Source of the DNA: Bacteroidales bacterium UBA2030
GTDB lineage: Bacteria > Bacteroidota > Bacteroidia > Bacteroidales > TTA-H9
Direction of reading: 5' to 3'
DNA length: 15,330 bases
NCBI GenBank assembly: GCA_002332755.1
Contig: DDBO01000014.1
Span: 1 to 15,330 of the forward strand
The notes beneath the pieces are model-generated. The model did no database searches and was not told where the DNA came from. It saw only the letters and a program-made list of their open reading frames with translations. A program made the translations under genes and the position numbers. Of this stretch, positions 8,406 to 15,330 are shown in pieces. Every line of letters begins with the position of its first letter. Position 1 is the first letter of the stretch.

Positions 8406-8435
8406 AAAATTCCCATTTTCAATCATGGGAATTTT
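8406..8435. terminator. Bidirectional intrinsic terminator between regulator and GH16
   Basis: A perfect 11-bp stem, AAAATTCCCAT (8406-8416) pairing with ATGGGAATTTT (8425-8435) around an 8-base loop, sits between two convergent genes. On the minus strand it is followed by a T-rich run (revcomp of 8396-8405), a good intrinsic terminator for the GH16 transcript. On the plus strand the T run is the last four bases of the stem, enough for some termination of the regulator transcript. Confidence 0.8.
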
Positions 8436-8484
8436 CGTGTGATTAATTCTGGTATTCATGCAATTATGCCGGAGTAATTGCTAA

Positions 8485-10296
8485 TTATTGAATTTTAATA
8501 AACTTTTGGGTAAAATTATACTTTTCGGCGACTATGAAATATATACCGGGTTTAAGATTGTTAATTGCCAAAGAGTTATCCCCCGGTAGAATTAAAACCT
8601 CTGTAACTACCTCACCGGTCAGGTTGAAAATTCGTGCGGAAAAAGCCTCCTTCATGTCGGAATAGAGATTAAGCCGGTTCCTCGCAGGATTAGGCTTAAT
8701 GCTGAATAAATGGGTAGGTTTTCCGTCGGGTATTCCCAAATAATTTTCACGACTGATGGTCAGATTTCTCAGCCATAACGAGTCTGAGCCAGGCCGACCG
8801 AATAAACCATAGTCAACATACATGCGGAAGCCGGCTACCTGGGTATTATCGGTTTGACTTCCGTATTGGGGTGTATTACTTCCCCATTGATTTGTGAAGT
8901 CGAAGTGATAGTGTTGGAAAATGCCATGAGGCTCTCGAGGAGTGATAGTAAAAACTGGTGTAACATCCGTGAGCCGGCCCTGGGTATCGAAAAGATCAAT
9001 GCGGCTGATTACCGACTGACTTAGGTTGAAGGTTTTCATGAATACGTTAAAATGTTGGTGCTCACTCATGTTGATGGCAGAAGCAAAGCGATATTCTACA
9101 TAGGGATTTTGCAAGGGGGCATTGATTTGATATTTTAAAAGCAGGAGACTATCCTGCTTTTGTAAAGTGATCTGATTTCCTTGACCAGGGAAGACTTCCC
9201 ACCCCTGGGTACCATTTTGTTCAAAGTCAGTAAGTCGGAAAATATTACCCGTGGGTATTGTACTAACCGATACATCTTTTTCGTAAGTTCCCCCCGCTTG
9301 TGGATGGATTACTTCACATTTCACTTTTCCCGGTTGGGTACCCCAGTTAACTTGAATTTGCTTCGTGCCTTGACCGTTGATCATACTGGCATCTTGGGGT
9401 ACTGTCCAGTTGAAGCTGGCTCCGTCAATATCCGGTAAGCTAAAGATTAGTCCCTCTTCGTTGGGTGAAGCGTGAGAGGGTCCACTGATTTTGATATCGG
9501 AAAGAGGTATGTATTGATATACTCTTACATATTCTACCCACATTTTTTGAGGCCAGATATTGGGATCAATGCCCTGAGCTCCGCCCCAATTACCCCCAAC
9601 AGCAATGTTGAGCAACAAATGAAAAGCCTGGTCGAAAGGCCATGTTTTGTAATCCTTATGCTCGTTGAGGAATGTAAAATATATTCGGTTATCTACGTAA
9701 AAATCAATTTTATCGGCATCCCATTCTATTGCATAGAGATGATAAGTGGTTTCGGCATCGGGTACCAGTGTAGTGTCGGTTTTTTGGGTACCCATAACGT
9801 GATTGTAAGCTTCCGTATGAATACTTCCGTGTACCACACCGGGGTCATATCCTACATATTCCATAATGTCAATTTCTCCGCTTTTAGGCCAGGCTCCATA
9901 AACCCAATTCGTTGGAAGCATCCAAATGGCAGGCCATGTGCCCCTGCCATGCGGCAAACGAGCCATAGCTTCAATACGTCCATACTTCCAATCACCTTTG
10001 TTGCGGGTAACCAGACGAGCTGAGGTGTATTCATTGTTTCCCCAAGGCTCTTTGCGGGCTTCAATAATTAATTTCCCGTTTTCTACCCTGGCATTCTCAA
10101 GGCGATTTTCAGTATAATATTGCAGTTCGTTATTGCCCCAACCATTGCCGCCTACATCGTATCCCCAGCGGTTAGGGTCGGGTAGCCCGTTATAGTCGAA
10201 TTCATCGGCCCATACTTTTACTTTTACCTGAGCTTTCGAGGAAAGATGTATAAAACCTATAAGCAAACAACTCAAAAAAAACACTATTTTTCGCAT
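8485..10296 (-). CDS. GH16 endo-beta-1,3(4)-glucanase (laminarinase-like) with T9SS tail
   Basis: A 603-residue secreted glycoside hydrolase. A signal peptide (about 1-23, ending SSKAQ) is followed by a GH16 domain (about 27-264) with GWGNNELQYYT (52-62) and the catalytic motif GEIDIMEYVG, giving E141 as nucleophile, D143 and E146 as acid/base. These features fit bacterial laminarinases that cut beta-1,3- or mixed-linkage glucans internally. Then come an Ig/PKD-like domain (about 266-346), a CBM-like beta-sandwich (about 352-515), and a C-terminal type A T9SS sorting domain (about 529-603: SIKPNPARNRLNLY, then GIYFIV and FTQKFIKIQ). Release outside the cell or surface attachment through T9SS is therefore expected. 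A frame extension to TTG at 10323 overlaps the promoter box, so ATG 10296 is chosen. It follows the GH3 terminator and appears to have its own promoter. Confidence 0.95.
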   Translation of the reverse strand: MRKIVFFLSCLLIGFIHLSSKAQVKVKVWADEFDYNGLPDPNRWGYDVGGNGWGNNELQYYTENRLENARVENGKLIIEARKEPWGNNEYTSARLVTRNKGDWKYGRIEAMARLPHGRGTWPAIWMLPTNWVYGAWPKSGEIDIMEYVGYDPGVVHGSIHTEAYNHVMGTQKTDTTLVPDAETTYHLYAIEWDADKIDFYVDNRIYFTFLNEHKDYKTWPFDQAFHLLLNIAVGGNWGGAQGIDPNIWPQKMWVEYVRVYQYIPLSDIKISGPSHASPNEEGLIFSLPDIDGASFNWTVPQDASMINGQGTKQIQVNWGTQPGKVKCEVIHPQAGGTYEKDVSVSTIPTGNIFRLTDFEQNGTQGWEVFPGQGNQITLQKQDSLLLLKYQINAPLQNPYVEYRFASAINMSEHQHFNVFMKTFNLSQSVISRIDLFDTQGRLTDVTPVFTITPREPHGIFQHYHFDFTNQWGSNTPQYGSQTDNTQVAGFRMYVDYGLFGRPGSDSLWLRNLTISRENYLGIPDGKPTHLFSIKPNPARNRLNLYSDMKEAFSARIFNLTGEVVTEVLILPGDNSLAINNLKPGIYFIVAEKYNFTQKFIKIQ

Positions 10297-10320
10297 TCTT
10301 TGAAATTTTCGATATTTATG

Positions 10321-10328
10321 CAAAGTTA
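10321..10328 (-). promoter_or_regulatory. Promoter -7 box TAACTTTG for GH16
   Basis: On the minus strand TAACTTTG matches TAnnTTTG exactly and lies 24 bases before the ATG at 10296, just after the GH3 terminator. The predicted transcription start is near 10315, giving a leader of about 19 nt. No clear -33 TTTG is seen; the T-rich tail of the terminator occupies that place. The box contains the TTG that would otherwise look like an upstream start codon. Confidence 0.55.
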
Positions 10329-10332
10329 ATTT

Positions 10333-10367
10333 AAAAAGAAAGGCTGTGGCTCCCGCCAGAGCCTTTC
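10333..10367 (-). terminator. Intrinsic terminator after GH3
   Basis: On the minus strand GAAAGGCTCTGGC pairs with GCCACAGCCTTTC (10367-10355 with 10350-10338), a 13-bp stem with one C-C mismatch and a 4-base loop GGGA, followed directly by TTTTT (10337-10333). It starts about 15 bases after the GH3 stop. It should end much of the SusCD-lipoprotein-GH3 transcript before GH16. Confidence 0.85.
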
Positions 10368-10382
10368 GGATAAACCTTCAAA

Positions 10383-12611
10383 CTACGGTTTTAAACTAAA
10401 ACCAGCTTGCAATTGTGTATTTGAATCTGAACCCACGTAGACAACAAAATCTCCGGGTTCTGCTTTGAATGTCATATCGGCGGTATAAAAAGCAAGGTCT
10501 GACACACGAAGGGTAAACTTCACCACCGTTTCCTGACCAGGTTCAAGCTCAACACGTTTAAAGCCTTTGAGCTCGCGGACGGGGCGGGTTACGCTACCAA
10601 ATTTATCCTGAACATACATCTGTACCAGTTCGCTTCCTTTCCGTGTGCCTGTATTCTTCACCTTCACACTGACTACCAACGAATCGTTCTGGCCGATAGA
10701 AGTAGCACTGAGCTCTGGCGCTGAGATTTCGAAGGTAGTATAACTGAGTCCATATCCAAAAGGATATAGGGGTGTGCTCGGACTATCAATGTAGCGGGAG
10801 GTATAGCGGACGGCATCGTTGGTGGGTCGCCCTGTGTTTTTATGATAGTAGAATAAGGGAATTTGACCCACATTGCGTGGGAAAGTCATCGGTAATTTAC
10901 CACTGGGGTTATAATCTCCAAAGAGAATATCCGCTACAGCAGATCCGCCCATCGTACCTGGCAGCCAGGCTTCGAGAATGGCCGGAACTTCCTGATCTAA
11001 CCATTCAATAGTTAGCGGACGGCCATTAAAAAGAACCACCACCAGGGGTTTTCCCAATTTGTTGAGTTCTCTGATCAAGTCTTTCTGCACGCCCGGAAGG
11101 TCGAGATTGGTGCGGCAAAGTGCTTCTCCCGACATCATAGCCGATTCGCCTGCTGCAACGATAATCGCATCTGCGCTGCGAGCTGCATTAATGGCCTCAG
11201 CAAATCCGCTGCGATCGTTGCCTGTAAAATCGCAGCCTTTGGCATACAAGATGCGGGTATTGGGCAATTTTTCTTTGATTCCGTTGAGTAATGTAACCAC
11301 ATGCCTGGCTTCGCCCTGTCCCTGCCATGTTCCCAGCATATCCTGCTGGTTGTCGGCCATCGGTCCAATAAGTGCAAGGCTGCGCATTTCCCGGCTAAGA
11401 GGTAAAATGCCCTGGTTTTTCAATAAAACCATAGACTTACAGGCCGATATTCTTGCAAATTCCAAATGCCTTGGGTTGAGCAACATCTCCTTTTCGTAAG
11501 CAGTGTCGCAATAGCGGAAGGGGTCGTCGAAAAGTCCAAGGCGGTATTTGATGCGGAGTATGCGTCGCACGGCATCGTTAATCTCTTTTTCGCTAACCAG
11601 GCCTTTTTCGACCAGATTTTTCAGATGGTTAACATATAGCCTTGATTCCATATCCATATCTACGCCTGCTTTGAAACCGGCCAAAGCTGCTTCTTCGGGT
11701 GTAGCGCAGTAGCCATGCGGAATCATCTCTCCGACGCTGCCCCAGTCGCTGACCATAAATCCTTCAAAACCCCAGGTGTTTTTGAGCAGGTCTACATTTA
11801 GGCCCCGATGAGCTGACATTGGTGTACCATTCAACTCGTTGAAAGCAACCATGAATGTTGCAACACCCTCGTCTACTGCAGCTTTAAAGGGAGGGAGGTA
11901 AACTTCTTGCAGAGTGCGATCCGAAATATCTACGGTATTGTAGTCGCGTCCGGCCATTGCTGCACCATAGGCTACAAAATGTTTGGCACAGGCAGCCAGG
12001 GTGTTTTTATCCGCCAAATTTTTTCCCTGGAAGCCTCTTACCCGGGCTTTGGCAACCAGACTACCATAATAGGGATCTTCTCCGGCTCCTTCCATTACCC
12101 TTCCCCAACGAGGATCACGGGCAATATCAACCATGGGGGCAAAAGCCCAATGCTGACCGGCAGCAGTTGCCTCTGTTGCTGCAATGCGTGCTGCCTGTTC
12201 AATAGCCTCCAAATCGAAAGAGGCGGCTTCGCCCAAGGGAATCGGAAAAATTGTTTTATAACCATGAATGACATCGTAGCCAAAAAGCAGAGGAATTTTT
12301 AACCTACTTTCGTTCACTGCAATTTCCTGCAGTTGCCGCGTGGCTTTGGCTCCGTTTACATTGAGCATACTGCCCAAGAGTCCCTGTCTTATCAACTGAG
12401 CATAATCGCTGGTTGCAATAGAGGGCCCTGTGAGTTCTCCCATGCCCGATAACTGGTTTAACTGACCAATCTTTTCTTCGAGAGTCATCAGCTCCATCAG
12501 TGAGTCAATCTTTTTTTCAATTATCGGGTCTAAATGAGTGGTCTGCTTTCGTGCTGAACAGCCCGAGAGCACAATTCCCGATATCAGTAATAAAAGGATT
12601 TTTTTTACCAT
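10383..12611 (-). CDS. bglX: GH3 beta-glucosidase lipoprotein (BglX-like)
   Basis: A 742-residue exo-acting beta-glucosidase that removes terminal glucose from short glucans. The N-terminus MVKKILLLLISGIVLSGC carries a lipobox (LSGC, lipidated C18), so the enzyme is membrane-anchored, in the periplasm or at the surface. The GH3 N-terminal barrel has GYDVIHGYKTIFPIPLG (111-127; D113 substrate contact), RDPRWGR (165-171), KHF (210-212) and the nucleophile D289 in GFMVSDWG. The second domain holds SGEA, with E496 the candidate acid/base. A fibronectin III-like domain closes the protein (about 645-738, with ELVQMYV and ELKGFKRV). Similarity to E. coli BglX runs along the whole length and I see no frame break. 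It lies 72 bp after the PKD lipoprotein gene with a hairpin between them and no visible promoter of its own, so it is probably co-transcribed with the upstream genes. Confidence 0.95.
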   Translation of the reverse strand: MVKKILLLLISGIVLSGCSARKQTTHLDPIIEKKIDSLMELMTLEEKIGQLNQLSGMGELTGPSIATSDYAQLIRQGLLGSMLNVNGAKATRQLQEIAVNESRLKIPLLFGYDVIHGYKTIFPIPLGEAASFDLEAIEQAARIAATEATAAGQHWAFAPMVDIARDPRWGRVMEGAGEDPYYGSLVAKARVRGFQGKNLADKNTLAACAKHFVAYGAAMAGRDYNTVDISDRTLQEVYLPPFKAAVDEGVATFMVAFNELNGTPMSAHRGLNVDLLKNTWGFEGFMVSDWGSVGEMIPHGYCATPEEAALAGFKAGVDMDMESRLYVNHLKNLVEKGLVSEKEINDAVRRILRIKYRLGLFDDPFRYCDTAYEKEMLLNPRHLEFARISACKSMVLLKNQGILPLSREMRSLALIGPMADNQQDMLGTWQGQGEARHVVTLLNGIKEKLPNTRILYAKGCDFTGNDRSGFAEAINAARSADAIIVAAGESAMMSGEALCRTNLDLPGVQKDLIRELNKLGKPLVVVLFNGRPLTIEWLDQEVPAILEAWLPGTMGGSAVADILFGDYNPSGKLPMTFPRNVGQIPLFYYHKNTGRPTNDAVRYTSRYIDSPSTPLYPFGYGLSYTTFEISAPELSATSIGQNDSLVVSVKVKNTGTRKGSELVQMYVQDKFGSVTRPVRELKGFKRVELEPGQETVVKFTLRVSDLAFYTADMTFKAEPGDFVVYVGSDSNTQLQAGFSLKP

Positions 12612-12637
12612 GGTTAGAAAGGTTTCTTTTTTTAATA

Positions 12638-12669
12638 AGGGGTTGCTCAGTTGCCTGTGAGCAACCCCT
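12638..12669 (-). other. Intercistronic hairpin between PKD lipoprotein and GH3 genes
   Basis: A perfect 12-bp stem, AGGGGTTGCTCA (12638-12649) with TGAGCAACCCCT (12658-12669), and an 8-base loop. On the minus strand the bases after it read TATTAAAAAAAG, so there is no T tract and it is a poor intrinsic terminator. A role in mRNA processing, stability or partial attenuation, lowering GH3 relative to the upstream binding proteins, is a reasonable inference. Confidence 0.7.
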
Positions 12670-12683
12670 GTGCCTGATTTAAT

Positions 12684-14450
12684 TTATTTTTTTAGTCCTT
12701 CCACATGTGGTCCGGCAAGGTCATCAAGCCATACTGTAAATGTACCACCGTTGTTACCCGGATTTACCATAATCCTTACGACATTGTAGAAATTATCGTT
12801 GAATCTGGGGTCAGTGGTGACGTCGTTGGTGAAGATCTGTCCTGTCCAATCCCAGCCTGCTCCAACGCCGTGCAAATCGTATGTGGCAATTTCCCAGGTA
12901 TTGTCCTTCTGAATGGTGTAAATCAAATCGTGGGTGCCTATCTGCCATGCATTCCCGCCGTAGTCGGTGTTTTCGAGTTTTAGCAGAACCTGGTCTCCGG
13001 CTTTTCCGTAAACCAATACCTTAAACACCGGTTGGAGCGTCAGGTTGAAACGATATCCTGTGGGCAGCAATAAATAAGCATTTGCCCATTGTGCGTTGAT
13101 TTTGGTGAATTTAGCCACGTGAGCAGAACGGTTGGGGTAGAGATTGGGATTGGGATTATCTACCACTTCAACCGAGCCATCACCATCTGATTTATCAATT
13201 TGTAAGGGGACGAGTTGGGTTTCACCAAAATCGTTGTACATTACCATAGCATCCAGTAAATAGGGTTCGTAATTGGGATGATTTTGTTCTACGGTAATAC
13301 TCGAAGATTTCATAATCATACCTAAAGAGGTGGAGGCTTCAAGCGTAAAATAGTAGGTTCCTTTACGCATGTAGCTATGCTTCACAATTTCTGAGGTGTT
13401 GGTGGTTTCGTAGCTGGTACCATCTCCAAAATTGTACTTTAGGTTTGAAATAGATTGACCAGCCGGGACATTAATGTTGCTTAGGCTGAAACTAAATTCA
13501 TTGGGATTGCCCGTTGCATTCACATTCAGGTTAAACGAGATGGTGGGCGGAACATAGCCTTTGGCAATGAATCGGTTATAAAATGCTTCGCCGCCATTGA
13601 CTACCCTCAGGGAAAGGTAATTTTCATTGAATTCGAGTACTTCGTATTCATTACTTCCTCCACGGTCAAATCCTAAAATAGCACCCTCCGGAGCGGTCTT
13701 AATATAGTATTTACCATCCTTCTTATCGACCAACCAGGTAGTGTTTCCACGCTTTGCGTCGTTGGTAGTTACCCAGGAGTCATAATCATTATTCCAAATC
13801 TTTTCTACATAGTATCCCTGTGAAAGACCTCTATCCACTGCTCCATTGTTGCAAAGTGTACGTCCTTTAGTGTTGATCTCAAGTTTAAACTCATTGAGTT
13901 TAAATGTCCATTCATCATCATAAATCTTGTCAGCCGATTTTTCCAATGGACCGGCTGACCACCATGAAGGACTATAACTATCGGAAGGTCCTACTCCAAA
14001 ATGTCCGGGCGTAACGCTATCGATCATCCATGTTTTCCCATTGATGGCTTCAGGTCCGCCGCTTAGAGCCAGGATGAGAGGATCGCTGAAATAGGAGTAG
14101 TCAGTTTTGGTTGTAGTATGTTCACGCGTAATAAAGGTTGAGCCTCCATTGGTGTAAAGCGTAAGTTTTATCACATAGGTACCTGGAAGAGGGTAATAGG
14201 CAATTACCTCATCTCCGTTGGCAGTGGATCCGTTTCCAAGATCCCATTTTGCTATGCCTTTAATTGTGGAGGTGTTTTTGAAGACGAAATGGAAATCATC
14301 TTCACCGGGTTGAACCGTAAAATTGAGCTGGTCGGCCGATGGAGCCGGGTCGAGCTGAGGTTTGTCGGATTCCGATGGTTTACAGCCCACCCATACAAGT
14401 AAGTTGACCAGCAGAAAAGCAGTTATTATGTTTTTGATATTCATTGCCAT
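12684..14450 (-). CDS. PKD-domain surface glycan-binding lipoprotein (SusE/F position)
   Basis: A 588-residue lipoprotein: signal peptide with lipobox WVGC (lipidated C23). Four parts follow: PKD-like domain 1 (about 41-115, with AKWDLGNG and YPLPGTYVIKLTL), an unassigned Trp-rich domain (about 120-298, with GKTWMIDS, GHFGVGP, PSWWSAGP and YDDEWTF), PKD domain 2 (about 302-388, with YNFGDGTSYETT and HSYMRKGTYYFTLEAS), and a CBM-like beta-sandwich (about 398-583, ending FTVWLDDLAGP). No catalytic signature is seen. Its place directly after susD (23-bp gap) is that of SusE/SusF-type surface glycan-binding proteins, and PKD lipoproteins occur in laminarin PULs. It likely binds beta-glucan at the cell surface for the SusCD importer. 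An in-frame ATG two codons downstream (14444) is an equally possible start. Confidence 0.85.
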   Translation of the reverse strand: MAMNIKNIITAFLLVNLLVWVGCKPSESDKPQLDPAPSADQLNFTVQPGEDDFHFVFKNTSTIKGIAKWDLGNGSTANGDEVIAYYPLPGTYVIKLTLYTNGGSTFITREHTTTKTDYSYFSDPLILALSGGPEAINGKTWMIDSVTPGHFGVGPSDSYSPSWWSAGPLEKSADKIYDDEWTFKLNEFKLEINTKGRTLCNNGAVDRGLSQGYYVEKIWNNDYDSWVTTNDAKRGNTTWLVDKKDGKYYIKTAPEGAILGFDRGGSNEYEVLEFNENYLSLRVVNGGEAFYNRFIAKGYVPPTISFNLNVNATGNPNEFSFSLSNINVPAGQSISNLKYNFGDGTSYETTNTSEIVKHSYMRKGTYYFTLEASTSLGMIMKSSSITVEQNHPNYEPYLLDAMVMYNDFGETQLVPLQIDKSDGDGSVEVVDNPNPNLYPNRSAHVAKFTKINAQWANAYLLLPTGYRFNLTLQPVFKVLVYGKAGDQVLLKLENTDYGGNAWQIGTHDLIYTIQKDNTWEIATYDLHGVGAGWDWTGQIFTNDVTTDPRFNDNFYNVVRIMVNPGNNGGTFTVWLDDLAGPHVEGLKK

Positions 14451-14473
14451 TTAATTTTTAGTGTTCAAAGGGT

Positions 14474-15330
14474 TTAATATCCAGGATTCTGAACAAGGGT
14501 ATTTTCAGATAGTGTAATTTCTGATTGAGGAATGGGTAATAAACCGCGGGTTGCGGGATTGAAGGTTTCATCTTGAGGGCTTGCCTTGGCAGCAGCATTA
14601 ATCTTTTGCTGGGCATAATCGAGGCCCCGGCGCAATAAATCCCAATACCTGAGCCCTTCACCCGCAAATTCCATCCTGCGCTCATGATAAATGATATCAA
14701 GTCCTGCTTCGGAATTGGAAAGCTGAGGTGGATTAGCCGAAGCTCCATAGGCTCTGCGATAAACCCTGTTGAAGTAGTTTTGGGCTTTACTCAAATCATT
14801 ATCGAGATAGAGTTCAGCTCCCATAAGCAAAATATCTGCGAAACGAAGCACTTTTTCGTTGTATGGCCAGTTGAGCATGTCGTTGGTGCTTGGTTTGAAT
14901 GCCTTGAGCGGGTGAACTTTTTTGCATGCATATCCTGTATGCTGGAAACAATCGCCCGGTTTATAAACCAATCCTTCAGCCTGTGCATCGAGTATGGATA
15001 CACTGTAGCGTGGGTCAGTTTTCATTTCGTCGGCCAAAGACTGGGTTACCGGCTGGAAGCTCCAACCCGATTCATACAGGTCGCTTTCTACCCCCCTGAA
15101 GCCCGACATGATAACTGTCCAATTGCCTTCACTTCCATTTCTCCAACCCCAGTCTCCCCAGTTGCTCTTTTGGGTATGCTGGATTTCAAATATAGATTCA
15201 ATAGAATTTTTATTTCCGGGGTAGAATAAATCAGCATAGCTGGGAACGAGACCATGCCCGCTGGTATTGACAATATCGTCGATGATGCCTTCCACAACAT
15301 CTTCAGTGATGGTTTTTTCACCTGCTTTCA
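14474..15330 (-). CDS. SusD/RagB family outer-membrane lipoprotein, C-terminal part (5' end outside window)
   Basis: The last 284 residues of a SusD-like protein; the frame runs open to the right edge, so the signal peptide, lipobox and N-terminal helices lie beyond 15330. A GTG at 15295 is only an internal codon. SusD C-terminal hallmarks are clear: NEKVLRFADILLMGAELYL, IIYHERRMEFAGEGLRYWDL, and the terminal LLPIPQSEITLSENTLVQNPGY pattern (PIP..E, QNPGY), split here as LLPIPQSEITL and LVQNPGY. SusD proteins bind glycan at the surface and cap the SusC TonB-dependent transporter; a susC gene is expected immediately upstream, outside the window. Its stop is 23 bases before the PKD lipoprotein start, consistent with one operon. 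Substrate is inferred from the GH16 and GH3 neighbours. Confidence 0.95.
   Translation of the reverse strand, partial: KAGEKTITEDVVEGIIDDIVNTSGHGLVPSYADLFYPGNKNSIESIFEIQHTQKSNWGDWGWRNGSEGNWTVIMSGFRGVESDLYESGWSFQPVTQSLADEMKTDPRYSVSILDAQAEGLVYKPGDCFQHTGYACKKVHPLKAFKPSTNDMLNWPYNEKVLRFADILLMGAELYLDNDLSKAQNYFNRVYRRAYGASANPPQLSNSEAGLDIIYHERRMEFAGEGLRYWDLLRRGLDYAQQKINAAAKASPQDETFNPATRGLLPIPQSEITLSENTLVQNPGY

Noticed and set aside
9472..10023. 183-residue plus-strand frame inside the GH16 gene
   Set aside because: It lies antisense to the conserved GH16 catalytic domain and its protein resembles nothing I recognise; it is a shadow of the real gene.
10297..10323. TTG start extending the GH16 protein by 9 residues
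   Set aside because: The TTG is part of the TAACTTTG promoter box, and the ATG at 10296 gives a standard signal peptide.
11059..11499. 146-residue plus-strand frame inside the GH3 gene
   Set aside because: It is antisense to the second GH3 domain and is explained by that gene.
14684..15229. 181-residue plus-strand frame inside the susD-like gene
   Set aside because: It is antisense to clear SusD motifs, with no domain or promoter of its own.
14474..15330. Truncated or broken SusD gene
   Set aside because: The frame stays open to the window edge and the C-terminus is complete; the missing part is simply outside the window.

Overview
The window comes from a member of the Bacteroidota, probably Bacteroidia. 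The evidence is a SusD family gene, a PKD-domain surface lipoprotein in the SusE/F position, a C-terminal type IX secretion (T9SS) sorting domain on a glycanase, a membrane-spanning propeller/Y_Y_Y regulator, promoters with the Bacteroidota -7 box TAnnTTTG, and a heptameric RGTTYCA repeat at the left edge. Species cannot be decided from sequence alone.

Left part (1-5317): after the short repeat there are three genes not obviously linked to glycan use. An HD-domain phosphohydrolase (minus) and an MFS drug-efflux-type transporter (plus) diverge from a 98-bp gap in which each has a TACTTTTG box. The transporter converges on a 984-residue DNA polymerase III alpha subunit (minus) of the short DnaE2/ImuC-like type. 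It has a degenerate PHP domain, an intact polymerase Asp triad and a QSSLF clamp-binding candidate.

Right part (5411-15330): this is most of a polysaccharide utilization locus (PUL), probably for beta-1,3-glucan (laminarin-like) or mixed-linkage beta-glucan. On the minus strand, in transcription order, lie a SusD-like protein (its 5' part is beyond the window; SusC is expected further upstream), a PKD lipoprotein likely to bind glycan at the surface, a GH3 beta-glucosidase lipoprotein, and a GH16 endo-beta-glucanase with a CBM-like domain and a T9SS tail. A plus-strand regulator converges on the GH16 gene. It has a periplasmic propeller and Y_Y_Y domain, one membrane helix, a coiled coil and a cytoplasmic LuxR-type HTH, with no kinase or receiver. 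A palindrome between the two acts as a likely bidirectional terminator.

Proposed working model (inference): GH16 cuts the polymer outside the cell, the PKD protein and SusD (with SusC) capture and import oligosaccharides, GH3 trims them to glucose, and the regulator senses an oligosaccharide in the periplasm and switches on the locus directly. The parts are known families. The least described points are the kinase-free membrane-bound regulator with a promoter abutting its start codon, and the unassigned central domain of the PKD protein. I found no RNA genes, insertion sequences or CRISPR arrays, and no gene-free stretch longer than 300 bases.
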